Shown here: positions 42,613 to 51,157 of the stretch, in pieces
How the letters are laid out: every line of letters starts with the position of its first letter
How positions within the stretch are numbered: position 1 is the first letter of the stretch
Made by a program: the position numbers and the translations under genes
Notes under the pieces: model-generated
What the model was told of the DNA's origin: nothing
Seen by the model: the letters and a program-made list of their open reading frames with translations, nothing else
Databases searched by the model: none
From: Chelativorans alearensis
Lineage (GTDB): Bacteria > Pseudomonadota > Alphaproteobacteria > Rhizobiales > Rhizobiaceae
Length of the DNA: 64,000 nt
Assembly: GCF_010993735.1 (NCBI RefSeq)
Contig: NZ_WQNI01000001.1
Location: 496,001 to 560,000 of the forward strand
Direction: 5' to 3'

Positions 42613-45600
42613 CACATGCCCTCGCCGCTCTCGGCCAGCGGCCGCTCGTGATACGTCCATTCGATGCCGAGCGCCGAGCCGAGCTGTTCCATGAGGTCGT
42701 CGACACTGAACGGCTTGACGAGATAGCCGTCATGCGCGCGGCGGTATTCGGGCAGGTTGCGCTCGTTGCCCGCGTCGGCGGAAATCATGATGATCGGCAG
42801 GTTGGGATGGAGATGGCTGCGAACCTCCTGCGCCACCCGCCAACCCGAGGCGCCGGGCATGGCGACGTCGAGAATGAGCACGTCCGGCCGCGCCTCGGCA
42901 AGCGCGGCAAGGCAGGTGGTGCCGTCCGGCACGGCGGTGACCGCAAAGCCTAGCGGCTCGAGGACGTCTCCGATGAGGGCGCGCTGGGCGGGATCGTCGT
43001 CAGCGATCAGCACCTTGAGCGCCCTCCCCTTTATGCCGGCAATGGCCGCCGCCGGCGGTTTCTGCTCGTCGGGCCGTGTGGCGGCGCTGAGCATGAGCCG
43101 CACGGTGAACGTCGTGCCCCGCCCCCGTTCCGATTTCACGCTTAGGTCCCCGCCCATGATCTCCACCAGAAGCTTGGTGATCGTGAGGCCGAGGCCGGTA
43201 CCGGGCGGGCTGACGCCGCCCGTGCCCTCTATCCTCTCGAAGGGCAGGAAGATGCGGTCGATGTCTTCGGCCGCGATGCCGACGCCCGTATCCTCAATCT
43301 CGAAAGTGGCGATCTGGCTGCGGTAGGTGACGCGGAAGGAGACCTTGTCGCGTTCGGTGAACTTCACCGCGTTGGACAAGAGGTTGATGAGGATCTGCCG
43401 CAACCTCTTCTCGTCCGTGTAGACGTATTCGGGAATGTAGGATCCCGGCTCGAAGACGAAGCCGATGCCCTTCTCCTGCGCCTGCAGCGAGAACATGTCG
43501 ACGAGCTGGTCGAGATAGGGGCGAAGTGCGGTCTTGTCCCGATAGATCTGCAGGCGGCCTGCCTCGATCTTGGAGATGTCGAGAAGCCCCTCGATCATTC
43601 CCGCCAGATGCTCGCCGGAGCGCTTGATGGTGCGGGCGGCGTTGCCGACGATCTGGGGCGTGGGGTCGTGGCGCTCAAGGAGCTGCGCATAGCCGAGGAT
43701 GGAGTTGAGCGGCGTGCGCAGCTCGTGGCTCAGACCCACGATGTATTTGCTCTTGGCAAGGTTGGCCGATTCGGCCGCCTCCTTTGCCTTCTGAAGCTGC
43801 CGGTCCGTCTCCTCGTGCGCCTCGATCTCCTCCATTAAGAGCGTCGTGTGGCGCCGTGCCTCGTCCTCGGCGAAGACCCGGCTTTCATGGGCGAGCACGA
43901 AGAGCCAGACCATGATCGCGGCAATGACGAAGATGATGGCGAAAAGCCGCAGGAACATGGGGAAGACGAGGTCGGGCGGCAGGCCGCCGCCCACGGTCGA
44001 CTGGTAGTAGACCACCGAGAGCACCAGCGCGATCAGCGCCGTGACCATGGTGAGGATGCCGAGATAGCTGCCGATGCGCGAGCCGACGAGGTCGGCGATA
44101 CGCGGCGGGAAGACGGCGCGGGCGAAACCGCCGATCTGCTCCGACAGCCTTGCGCCCTCCTTGCAGCGGTCGCCGCAGCGGGCATCGAGCGAACAGCACA
44201 GCGAGCAGATGGGGCCACTGTAGATTGGGCAAGCGGCCATGTCCTCCGGCTCGAAGCTGTGCTCGCAGATGCAGCACTGGATAGTGGCGTGGCCGGAAGG
44301 CAGATGCGAGGTGCGCGCCAGATAGTAGCGCCCGCGCGTGGCGATGGCGATGACCGGCGCAAGCAGGAAAGCGGCGGCGATGGCGACATGGGCGTAAAGC
44401 GCTGCGGCGACAGCGCCGAACAGGCCGAGATAGGACATCAACGCCAGCAGGATGGCGATGGCGGCCGCGCCGAAGCCGACGGGGTTGATGTCGTAGAGGT
44501 GAGCGCGCTTGAATTCGATGTGGCGCGGCGACAGGCCGAGCGGCTTGTTGACCGCGAGGTCGGCGACGATGGCGGCAAGCCACGCGCCGGCGATCATCGC
44601 GTAGAGGCCCAGGATCTGCTCCAGCGCCTTGTAGATGCCGAACTGCATGAGAAGCAGCCCGATCACCACGTTGAAGACCACCCAGACCACGCGACCGGGA
44701 TGGCTGTGGGTGAGGCGGGAGAAGAAATTCGACCAGGCGATGGACCCAGCATAGGTGTTGGTGACGTTGATCTTGACCTGACACAGGACAATGAAGATGC
44801 CCGTCAGCCCCAGGGCGAGCTCGGGGCTCGCCACCATCTGCTGGAAGACCGACAGGTACATGCGCGTCGGCTCGGCCGCGTCATAAAAGGCGACGCCGCT
44901 CTGGAACGCGTAGTAGGCGAGGAAGGAGCCGGCCAGCATCTTCATCGCGCCCAGCACCACCCACCCGGGGCCGGCGGCGATGAGCGCACTCCACCAGGCG
45001 ATACGGTTGGCGTGTAGCTTGCGCGGCAGGAAGCGGAGATAATCGACCTGCTCGCCGATCTGCGCGACAACGGAGAAGACGACCGCCGAGGCGGCGCCGA
45101 ACATGGCAAGCGAGAAGGTGCCGTCCACGGGCCCACGAAGCCCCGTGTACCCGGTCCACCCGCGCATCGCCGGCACGCTTTGGGTGGCGATATAGAGGAA
45201 GGGCAGGAGCTGCAGCACGATCCAGAAGGGCTGCGTCCAGGCCTGAAAGCGGTTGATGAAGGTGATGCCGTGGATGACCAGCGGGATGACGAGGAGTGCG
45301 CTGATGAGGTAGCCCACGGCGAGCGGGATGCCGAAGCATAGCTCCAGCGCCGTCGCCATGATCGCCGCTTCGATGGAAAAGAAGATGAAGGTGAAGCTCG
45401 CATAGATGAGCGAGGTGACGGTGGAGCCGAGATAGCCGAAGCCAGCCCCGCGCGTCAAAAGGTCGATGTCCACGCCATATTTGGCCGAATTGTAGCAGAT
45501 CGGGATTCCCATGAGGAACATGACGAGGCAGCTCGAAAGAACCGCCCACAAGGTCGTCTCGAACCCATAGTTGAGGGTGAGCGTCCCGCCGATAGCCTCG

Positions 45601-45767
45601 AGCGCCAGGAACGAAACCGCGCCGATGGCCGTGTTGGCGATGCGCCAGGCCGGCCAGCGGCGGACCCTGGTGGCCGTGAAGCGCAGGGCGAAGTCTTCGA
45701 GCGTCTGATTGGCCACCCAGACATTGTAGGTGCGGCGCACGCGGGTGACCTTGAAACCCGCGGTCAT
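42612..45767 (-). CDS. Hybrid histidine kinase with N-terminal NCS1-type permease domain
   Basis: 1051 residues from the ATG at 45767 (a TTG six codons upstream is possible). Residues ~1-485: permease-like domain with about 12 helices, resembling purine/cytosine/allantoin permeases (NTAIGAVSFLALEAIGG, LCQVKINVTNTYAGSIAW). Residues 498-535: nine cysteines (CCICEH...CSLCC...CGDRC). Two more helices (~567-587, 605-625), a coiled coil, HisKA (SHELRTPLNSILGYAQ, His681), ATPase (NLLSNAVKF, EDTGVGI, GTGLGLTI) and a receiver (LIADDDP, Asp967, Lys1018). Lies 320 bp from the divergent urea/amide transporter operon, suggesting substrate sensing by a transport-like domain. Confidence 0.9.
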   Translation of the reverse strand: MTAGFKVTRVRRTYNVWVANQTLEDFALRFTATRVRRWPAWRIANTAIGAVSFLALEAIGGTLTLNYGFETTLWAVLSSCLVMFLMGIPICYNSAKYGVDIDLLTRGAGFGYLGSTVTSLIYASFTFIFFSIEAAIMATALELCFGIPLAVGYLISALLVIPLVIHGITFINRFQAWTQPFWIVLQLLPFLYIATQSVPAMRGWTGYTGLRGPVDGTFSLAMFGAASAVVFSVVAQIGEQVDYLRFLPRKLHANRIAWWSALIAAGPGWVVLGAMKMLAGSFLAYYAFQSGVAFYDAAEPTRMYLSVFQQMVASPELALGLTGIFIVLCQVKINVTNTYAGSIAWSNFFSRLTHSHPGRVVWVVFNVVIGLLLMQFGIYKALEQILGLYAMIAGAWLAAIVADLAVNKPLGLSPRHIEFKRAHLYDINPVGFGAAAIAILLALMSYLGLFGAVAAALYAHVAIAAAFLLAPVIAIATRGRYYLARTSHLPSGHATIQCCICEHSFEPEDMAACPIYSGPICSLCCSLDARCGDRCKEGARLSEQIGGFARAVFPPRIADLVGSRIGSYLGILTMVTALIALVLSVVYYQSTVGGGLPPDLVFPMFLRLFAIIFVIAAIMVWLFVLAHESRVFAEDEARRHTTLLMEEIEAHEETDRQLQKAKEAAESANLAKSKYIVGLSHELRTPLNSILGYAQLLERHDPTPQIVGNAARTIKRSGEHLAGMIEGLLDISKIEAGRLQIYRDKTALRPYLDQLVDMFSLQAQEKGIGFVFEPGSYIPEYVYTDEKRLRQILINLLSNAVKFTERDKVSFRVTYRSQIATFEIEDTGVGIAAEDIDRIFLPFERIEGTGGVSPPGTGLGLTITKLLVEIMGGDLSVKSERGRGTTFTVRLMLSAATRPDEQKPPAAAIAGIKGRALKVLIADDDPAQRALIGDVLEPLGFAVTAVPDGTTCLAALAEARPDVLILDVAMPGASGWRVAQEVRSHLHPNLPIIMISADAGNERNLPEYRRAHDGYLVKPFSVDDLMEQLGSALGIEWTYHERPLAESGEGM

Positions 45768-46087
45768 GTCCGCCTTGCCCCCCAAACGACTTGCTTCACA
45801 TGCATCGGTCTACTCCACACGCAACCGATGCCCTCTCAAGCGTCCCTGCCCCGCCCGCGCGTTCCTTAGAGCGCCGGCAGCACAACACTGCGGCGCCTGG
45901 GTTATTTTCCGTACCGAAGCCGGTGCGCGGAGTTCCCCTTCGTTATTTGCCGCAGCTTAGGGGGAAAAATGCACCGCGGGAATACGTCAAATGCCCCGTT
46001 GATAGGCAGCGGCCTTAAATGCCCAAAATTGCGGCAGTTGGCGATAGGCCAGCAGGTTTGAGATCAGGCAAGCGAGGCACAAGCATC
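45768..46087. promoter_or_regulatory. Divergent promoter region of kinase and urea/amide operon
   Basis: 320 bp without a gene. It contains an inverted pair CTGCGGC and GCCGCAG about 60 bp apart in its middle and a related GCGGCAG near 46030. These could be contacts for the LuxR-type regulator, but spacing is loose. No convincing sigma-54 or sigma-70 boxes were found. An in-frame ATG at 46019 starts no plausible protein extension. Confidence 0.4.
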
Positions 46088-47350
46088 ATGAGCGACGACA
46101 CCCCTCGGAAGAGTCCCATCGCAACGCGCCGGCAGGTTCTTGCCGGCATCAGCGCACTGCCCTTCATGGGCATGCTGGGCGGCAAAGTGAACGCGGCCGA
46201 CTATCCGACGGCGGAGGTGAACACCACCGGGCTTGCCGTCACCGACGACAAGGTGACGGTGGGCATCCTGCACTCCGTCACCGGCACCATGGCGATTTCG
46301 GAGACCGGCTCGGTACAGGCGGAAAAGCTCGCCATCAAGCAGATCAACGATATGGGCGGCGTGCTCGGAAGGCAGATCGACTTCATCCAGGAGGACGGCG
46401 CCTCCGACTGGCCGACCTTCGCCGAGAAGGCCAAGAAGCTTCTCGTGCAGGACAAGGTGGCCTCGGTGATGGGCTGCTGGACATCGGCCTCGCGCAAGGC
46501 GGTGCTGCCGGTCTTCGAGCAGTATAACGGCATGCTCTACTACCCGACCTTCTACGAAGGCCTCGAGGAGAGCCCGAACGTCATCTACACCGGCCAGGAA
46601 GCGACACAGCAGATCATCGCCGGTATCGACTGGGTGGCGCAGAACAAGGGCGCCAAGAGCTTCTATCTTCTGGGCTCCGATTACATCTGGCCGCGCACCT
46701 CCAACAAGATCGCCCGCAAGCACATCGATAAGCTGGGACTGGAAGTGGTGGGCGAGGAGTACTACCCACTCGGCCACACCCAGTTCAACTCGGTGATCAA
46801 CAAGATCAAGCTGAGGAAGCCCGACGTCATCTACGCCATCGTCGTCGGCGGCTCCAACGTCGCCTTCTACAAGCAGCTCAAGGCCGCCGGCATAGACATG
46901 ACCAAGGAGAAGCCGCTGCTCCTCACCATCTCGGTGACGGAGGACGAGATCCTCGGCATCGGCGGCGAGAACATCGTCGGCGCCTATGCCTGCATGAAAT
47001 ACTTCCAGAGCCTGCCGAACGACAACAATGCCGAGTTCGTCAAAGCCTTCAAGGAGATGTGGGGCGACGAGATCGTCATCGGCGATGTCACCCAGGCAGC
47101 CTATCTGGGGCCGTGGCTGTGGAAGATGGCGGTGGAGAAGGCCGGCAGTTTCGACATCGACAAGGTGCGCGAGGCCTCGCCGGGAATCGAGTTCACCAAG
47201 GCGCCGGAAGGCTACGTCCGTATCCACGAGAACCACCATCTGTGGTCGAAGACGCGCGTCGGCCATGCGCTCGACGACGGGCAATACGAGGTGGTCTTCG
47301 AGACGGAGGATCTCGTGGAGCCCGACCCCTTCCCCGAAGGCTACCAATAA
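46088..47350 (+). CDS. urtA: Urea/short-chain amide ABC transporter, binding protein
   Basis: 420 residues. Twin-arginine-like signal (ATRRQVLAGISALPFMG). The mature part is UrtA/FmdD-like: VTVGILHSVTGTMAISETGS, INDMGGVLGRQIDFIQEDGA, WPTFAEKAKKLL and MGCWTSASRKAVLPVFE. Where cyanobacterial UrtA has FYPVQYEGLECS this protein has YYPTFYEGLEES. Because formamidase follows, a short-chain amide is as likely as urea. First gene of a six-to-seven-gene operon; a palindromic repeat separates it from the permeases. Confidence 0.88.
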   Translation: MSDDTPRKSPIATRRQVLAGISALPFMGMLGGKVNAADYPTAEVNTTGLAVTDDKVTVGILHSVTGTMAISETGSVQAEKLAIKQINDMGGVLGRQIDFIQEDGASDWPTFAEKAKKLLVQDKVASVMGCWTSASRKAVLPVFEQYNGMLYYPTFYEGLEESPNVIYTGQEATQQIIAGIDWVAQNKGAKSFYLLGSDYIWPRTSNKIARKHIDKLGLEVVGEEYYPLGHTQFNSVINKIKLRKPDVIYAIVVGGSNVAFYKQLKAAGIDMTKEKPLLLTISVTEDEILGIGGENIVGAYACMKYFQSLPNDNNAEFVKAFKEMWGDEIVIGDVTQAAYLGPWLWKMAVEKAGSFDIDKVREASPGIEFTKAPEGYVRIHENHHLWSKTRVGHALDDGQYEVVFETEDLVEPDPFPEGYQ

Positions 47351-47398
47351 GCCTTCCGGCCTCCCCGGCGCTCATCCGGGGAGGCTCCCCGCGCCACG

Positions 47399-47519
47399 CG
47401 TCATCCCGGCCAAGGGAGCGCAAGCGACCGCGAGCCGGGATCCATTCCGTGACTCGTCCACCTTCCGGAATGGGTCCCCGACAGCCTCCGCCCTGCGGGC
47501 TCCGGCTTCCGGGATGACG
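47399..47519. repeat. REP-like palindromic element between urtA and urtB
   Basis: CGTCATCCCGG (47399-47409) faces CCGGGATGACG (47509-47519), and inside GGATCCATTCCG faces CGGAATGGGTCC with one mismatch. The sequence type (CGTCATCCCGG...CCGGGATGACG) is a common intergenic repeat in Alphaproteobacteria. Its place just after the binding-protein gene suggests an mRNA-stabilising function. Confidence 0.75.
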
Positions 47520-47569
47520 ACGCGGCGCGAAAGGGCGCCGGCGTCAACGCAAACAGCACGAGGCGAACC

Positions 47570-48496
47570 ATGATCGGCGACTACACCCTTGTCGAATTCA
47601 GCTCCATCCTGGCGATGCAGGGTTTCGCCGGGCTTATCCTCTTCTCCGTCTTCGTGCTGATGGCCCTGGGGCTTGCCATCATCTTCGGCCAGATGGGCGT
47701 CATCAACATGGCCCATGGCGAGTTCATGATCCTTGGCGCCTATGTCACCTGGCTCTGCTCGCACTTCGTGACGGCCTATGTGCCGGCGTTGTTTCCCATC
47801 TACTTCTTCATCGCCATGGCGCTCGCCTTTCTCGCCTCGGGCGCGCTCGGCATGCTGGTCGAATGGGCGATGATCCGGCATCTCTACAAGCGCCCGCTCG
47901 ACACGCTGCTCGCCACCTGGGGCCTTAGCCTCATCCTGCAGCAGCTCTATCGCTCGGTCTTCGGCGCACGCGAAGTCGGCGTCAGCCTGCCCGACTGGAT
48001 GATGGGGTCCATCGCGCTGACCGACATCATCGAGGTGCCGATCAACGGCATCTTCGTCATGGTGCTGACGATGCTTATTTCCCTTGGTGTCTTCATCCTG
48101 ATGTTCCGTTCCGCGTGGGGCAGGCGCGTGCGCGCGGTTGTGCAGAACCGCGCGATGGCCGGTGCCGTCGGCATCAACACCAAGAAGGTGGACCGCGTGA
48201 CCTTCGGCCTCGGCTGCGGGGTGGCGGGCGTTGCCGGCTCCGCCTTCACCATGATCGGCTCCACCGGGCCGACGGCCGGGCAGCTCTACATCGTCGACAC
48301 CTTCCTTGTCGTCGTCTTCGGCGGCGCGGCCAGCCTCATCGGCACCATCGCCTCCGCCTTCACCATCAGCCAGGCCCAGTCGACCATGGAGTTCTTCATG
48401 TCGGGCTCGATGGCCAAGGTGCTCACGCTTCTGACCGTGGTGGGCATCCTGATGCTGCGGCCCGAAGGCCTCTTCACACTCAAGATGCGCCGCTGA
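47570..48496 (+). CDS. urtB: Urea/amide ABC transporter permease 1
   Basis: 308-residue branched-chain-amino-acid-type permease with about 8 helices. Motifs: INMAHGEFMILGAYVTW, LDTLLATWGLSLILQQLYRS, FGGAASLIGTIASAF and a C-terminal LRPEGLFTLKMRR. Length equals that of the short UrtB/FmdE form without the periplasmic N-terminal extension. Followed by the second permease after 13 bp. Confidence 0.88.
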   Translation: MIGDYTLVEFSSILAMQGFAGLILFSVFVLMALGLAIIFGQMGVINMAHGEFMILGAYVTWLCSHFVTAYVPALFPIYFFIAMALAFLASGALGMLVEWAMIRHLYKRPLDTLLATWGLSLILQQLYRSVFGAREVGVSLPDWMMGSIALTDIIEVPINGIFVMVLTMLISLGVFILMFRSAWGRRVRAVVQNRAMAGAVGINTKKVDRVTFGLGCGVAGVAGSAFTMIGSTGPTAGQLYIVDTFLVVVFGGAASLIGTIASAFTISQAQSTMEFFMSGSMAKVLTLLTVVGILMLRPEGLFTLKMRR

Positions 48497-48509
48497 GGGG
48501 GACCATGCG

Positions 48510-49649
48510 ATGAACGCTACTCTCTACACCCGGCGCGAATGGATAGCCCTTGCCGTCCTGGCCGCGCTCATCCTGATCGTCTTCCCCGCCACCATGGACA
48601 TCTTCCGCCTCAACCTCGTCGGCAAGTATCTCACCTATGCCTTCGTTGCCGCGGGGTTGGTTCTGTGCTGGGGGCACGGGGGGATCCTTAGCCTCGGCCA
48701 GGGCATTTTCTTCGGCCTCGGCGGCTACTGCATGGCCATGTTCCTGAAGCTGGAGGCTTCCAGCCCGGAAAACACGGCCATCCAGTCCACGCCCGGCATT
48801 CCCGATTTCATGGACTGGAACCAGGTGACCGAACTCCCCTTCTGGTGGATCCCCTTCAAGTCCTTCCCCTTCACGCTCGCCGCCGTCATCGTCGTGCCGG
48901 TCGTCTTCGCCTACATCATCGGCGCGGCCATGTTCAAAAGGCGGGTAGGCGGCGTCTATTTCGCCATTATCACCCAGGCGATCGCCGCCATCCTCACCAT
49001 CCTCATCATCGGTCAGCAGGGCTACACCGGCGGGGTCAACGGCATCACCGACCTGCGCACCCTGCTCGGCTGGGACATCCGCACCGACAGTGCCAAGTTC
49101 ATCCTCTACTTCGTCAACGCCGCCCTCCTCATCGTAGTGCTCCTCCTCGGTCAGGCGGTGCGGGTCTCAAAGTTCGGCCGGCTCTTGATCGCCATGCGCG
49201 ACAAGGAGGACCGGGTGCGTTTCTCCGGCTACAGCGTGGCCGATTTCAAGATCTTCATCTTCTGCCTGGCGGCCGCCTTCTCCGCCATCGGCGGAGCGAT
49301 GTTCACGCTCCAGGTCGGCTTCATGTCGCCCTCCTTCGTTGGCATCGTGCCGTCCATCGAAATGGTCATCTTCGCCGCCGTCGGCGGACGCTTGTCGCTC
49401 TTCGGCGCGGTCTACGGCGCGCTCATCGTCAACTGGGCAAAGACCAGCTTCTCCGAGAGCTTTCCGGAACTCTGGCTGTTCGCCATGGGCGGCCTTTTCA
49501 TCGCCGTCGTGATGGCCTTCCCCAACGGGCTAGCCGGGCTCTTCCGCTCCCATGTGGAGCCGCTTTTGGCAAAGCTCACGCGGAAGTCGCCTCCGCCGCC
49601 CGCTCCCGACGCCACACCGGCCGAAGCCGTCAAACTGGCCGCTGAATAG
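48510..49649 (+). CDS. urtC: Urea/amide ABC transporter permease 2
   Basis: 379-residue LivM-type permease, about 9-10 helices. CWGHGGILSLGQGIFFGLGGY near residue 50 and GVNGITDLRTLLGWDIRT are UrtC-like. SFVGIVPSIEMVIFAAVGGR is the permease-ATPase coupling region. A ~30-residue Pro/Ala-rich tail ends the protein. Next gene follows after 11 bp. Confidence 0.88.
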   Translation: MNATLYTRREWIALAVLAALILIVFPATMDIFRLNLVGKYLTYAFVAAGLVLCWGHGGILSLGQGIFFGLGGYCMAMFLKLEASSPENTAIQSTPGIPDFMDWNQVTELPFWWIPFKSFPFTLAAVIVVPVVFAYIIGAAMFKRRVGGVYFAIITQAIAAILTILIIGQQGYTGGVNGITDLRTLLGWDIRTDSAKFILYFVNAALLIVVLLLGQAVRVSKFGRLLIAMRDKEDRVRFSGYSVADFKIFIFCLAAAFSAIGGAMFTLQVGFMSPSFVGIVPSIEMVIFAAVGGRLSLFGAVYGALIVNWAKTSFSESFPELWLFAMGGLFIAVVMAFPNGLAGLFRSHVEPLLAKLTRKSPPPPAPDATPAEAVKLAAE

Positions 49650-49660
49650 GAAGCTCACCC

Positions 49661-50425
49661 ATGCAACAGGCCAATCCAGCCTCCACACCCAGGGACTTCC
49701 TTCTCTCGGTCGAAGGCCTCACCGTCTCCTTCGACGGGTTCAAGGCGGTCAACGACCTTTCCTTCTACGTCGACGAGAACGAAATCCGCGTCATCATCGG
49801 CCCGAACGGCGCCGGCAAGACCACCGTGCTCGACTTGATCTGCGGACGCACGACGGCAACCGAAGGCTCGATCCGCTTCCGCGACAAGGAGCTGACGCGG
49901 ATGAAGGAGCACGAGATCGTCCACGCCGGCGTGGGGCGGAAATTCCAGAACCCGTCGATCTACGAGGATCTGACCGTCTTCGAGAACCTCGAGCTCTCCT
50001 TCCCGCGCGGCCGCGGCGTCTTCGGCGCGCTCGCCTTCAAGCGCGACAAGGAAGTGATCGACCGCGTCGAGGAGATCGCCGAGATGATCTTCCTCAGGGA
50101 CCAGCTCAAGACGGAAGCGGCGATCCTGAGCCACGGCCAGAAGCAGTGGCTGGAGATCGGCATGCTCCTGATCCAGAGCCCGGAACTCCTGATGCTCGAC
50201 GAGCCGGTGGCCGGCATGAGCGTGTCGGAGCGCGTGAAGACGGCGGAACTCCTGCACCAGATCATCAAGGATCATTCGGTGATCGTGATCGAGCACGACA
50301 TGAAATTCGTCCAGGACATCGCCCACCGCGTCACCGTGATGCACCAGGGCAAGGTCCTCTCCGAGGGCTCGATGGACCACGTCCAGCACGACCCGAAGGT
50401 CATCGAAGTCTATCTGGGCCACTAG
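49661..50425 (+). CDS. urtD: Urea/amide ABC transporter ATP-binding protein 1
   Basis: 254-residue ATPase. Walker A GPNGAGKTT, signature variant LSHGQKQWLE in place of LSGGQ (usual for UrtD), Walker B LLMLDEPVAGMS, switch His in IVIEHDMKFV. VGRKFQNPSIYEDLTVFENLEL is UrtD-typical. 9 bp to the next gene. Confidence 0.9.
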   Translation: MQQANPASTPRDFLLSVEGLTVSFDGFKAVNDLSFYVDENEIRVIIGPNGAGKTTVLDLICGRTTATEGSIRFRDKELTRMKEHEIVHAGVGRKFQNPSIYEDLTVFENLELSFPRGRGVFGALAFKRDKEVIDRVEEIAEMIFLRDQLKTEAAILSHGQKQWLEIGMLLIQSPELLMLDEPVAGMSVSERVKTAELLHQIIKDHSVIVIEHDMKFVQDIAHRVTVMHQGKVLSEGSMDHVQHDPKVIEVYLGH

Positions 50426-50434
50426 GAGGCGGAC

Positions 50435-51124
50435 ATGCTCAACGTCGACAATCTCAGCGTCTCCTACGGCCAGAGCGAGGTGATCCACTCCGTCTCCTTC
50501 GGCGTGAAGCCCGGTGAAATCGTCGCCATCATGGGGCGCAACGGCATGGGCAAGACCACGCTCATGAAGTCGCTCATCGGCATGCTGCCGGCGCAGGCGG
50601 GCGGCATCAGCATCGACGGCGATGCGATCGAAGCTTCGGAAAGCTACGAGCGGGTCGCAAAGGGCCTCGCCTATGTGCCGCAGGGGCGGATGGTCTTCTC
50701 CACGATGACGGTGAAGGAGAACATCGAGACCGGCCTTACCGTGACCGGCGAAAGCACGGTGCCGGGCGACATCTACGAGCTGTTCCCCGTGCTTCTCGAA
50801 ATGAAGAGCCGGCGCGGCGGCAATCTTTCCGGCGGCCAGCAGCAGCAGCTCGCCATCGCCCGCGCGCTTGCCTCCCGGCCCAAGGTGCTGCTGCTCGACG
50901 AGCCGACCGAGGGCATCCAGCCCTCCATCATCAAGGAGATGGCACGCACGCTCCGCCGCATCCGCGATGAGCGCGGCCTTTCCATCGTCGTCTCCGAGCA
51001 GGTTTTAAGCTTCGCCCTCGACATCGCCGACCGTGTTCTCGTCATCGAGAACGGCGAATTCGTCCACGAGAGCCCGCGCGAAGGCATCGACGAGAAGAAA
51101 GTCGCCGCCTTCCTGTCCGTCTGA
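50435..51124 (+). CDS. urtE: Urea/amide ABC transporter ATP-binding protein 2
   Basis: 229-residue LivF-type ATPase. Walker A GRNGMGKTT, signature LSGGQQQQLAIARAL, Walker B LLLDEPTEGIQPS, switch region VVSEQVLSFALD. YVPQGRMVFSTMTVKENIETG is characteristic of UrtE. Completes the ABC transporter; the amidase gene follows after 33 bp. Confidence 0.9.
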   Translation: MLNVDNLSVSYGQSEVIHSVSFGVKPGEIVAIMGRNGMGKTTLMKSLIGMLPAQAGGISIDGDAIEASESYERVAKGLAYVPQGRMVFSTMTVKENIETGLTVTGESTVPGDIYELFPVLLEMKSRRGGNLSGGQQQQLAIARALASRPKVLLLDEPTEGIQPSIIKEMARTLRRIRDERGLSIVVSEQVLSFALDIADRVLVIENGEFVHESPREGIDEKKVAAFLSV

Positions 51125-51157
51125 CCAAATCCAGCTATTCACAAAGAGGAGCCATCC

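Noticed and set aside
45768-46087. Sigma-54 promoter for the urea/amide operon
   Set aside because: No GG-N10-GC pair with proper flanking bases was found in the shared promoter region.
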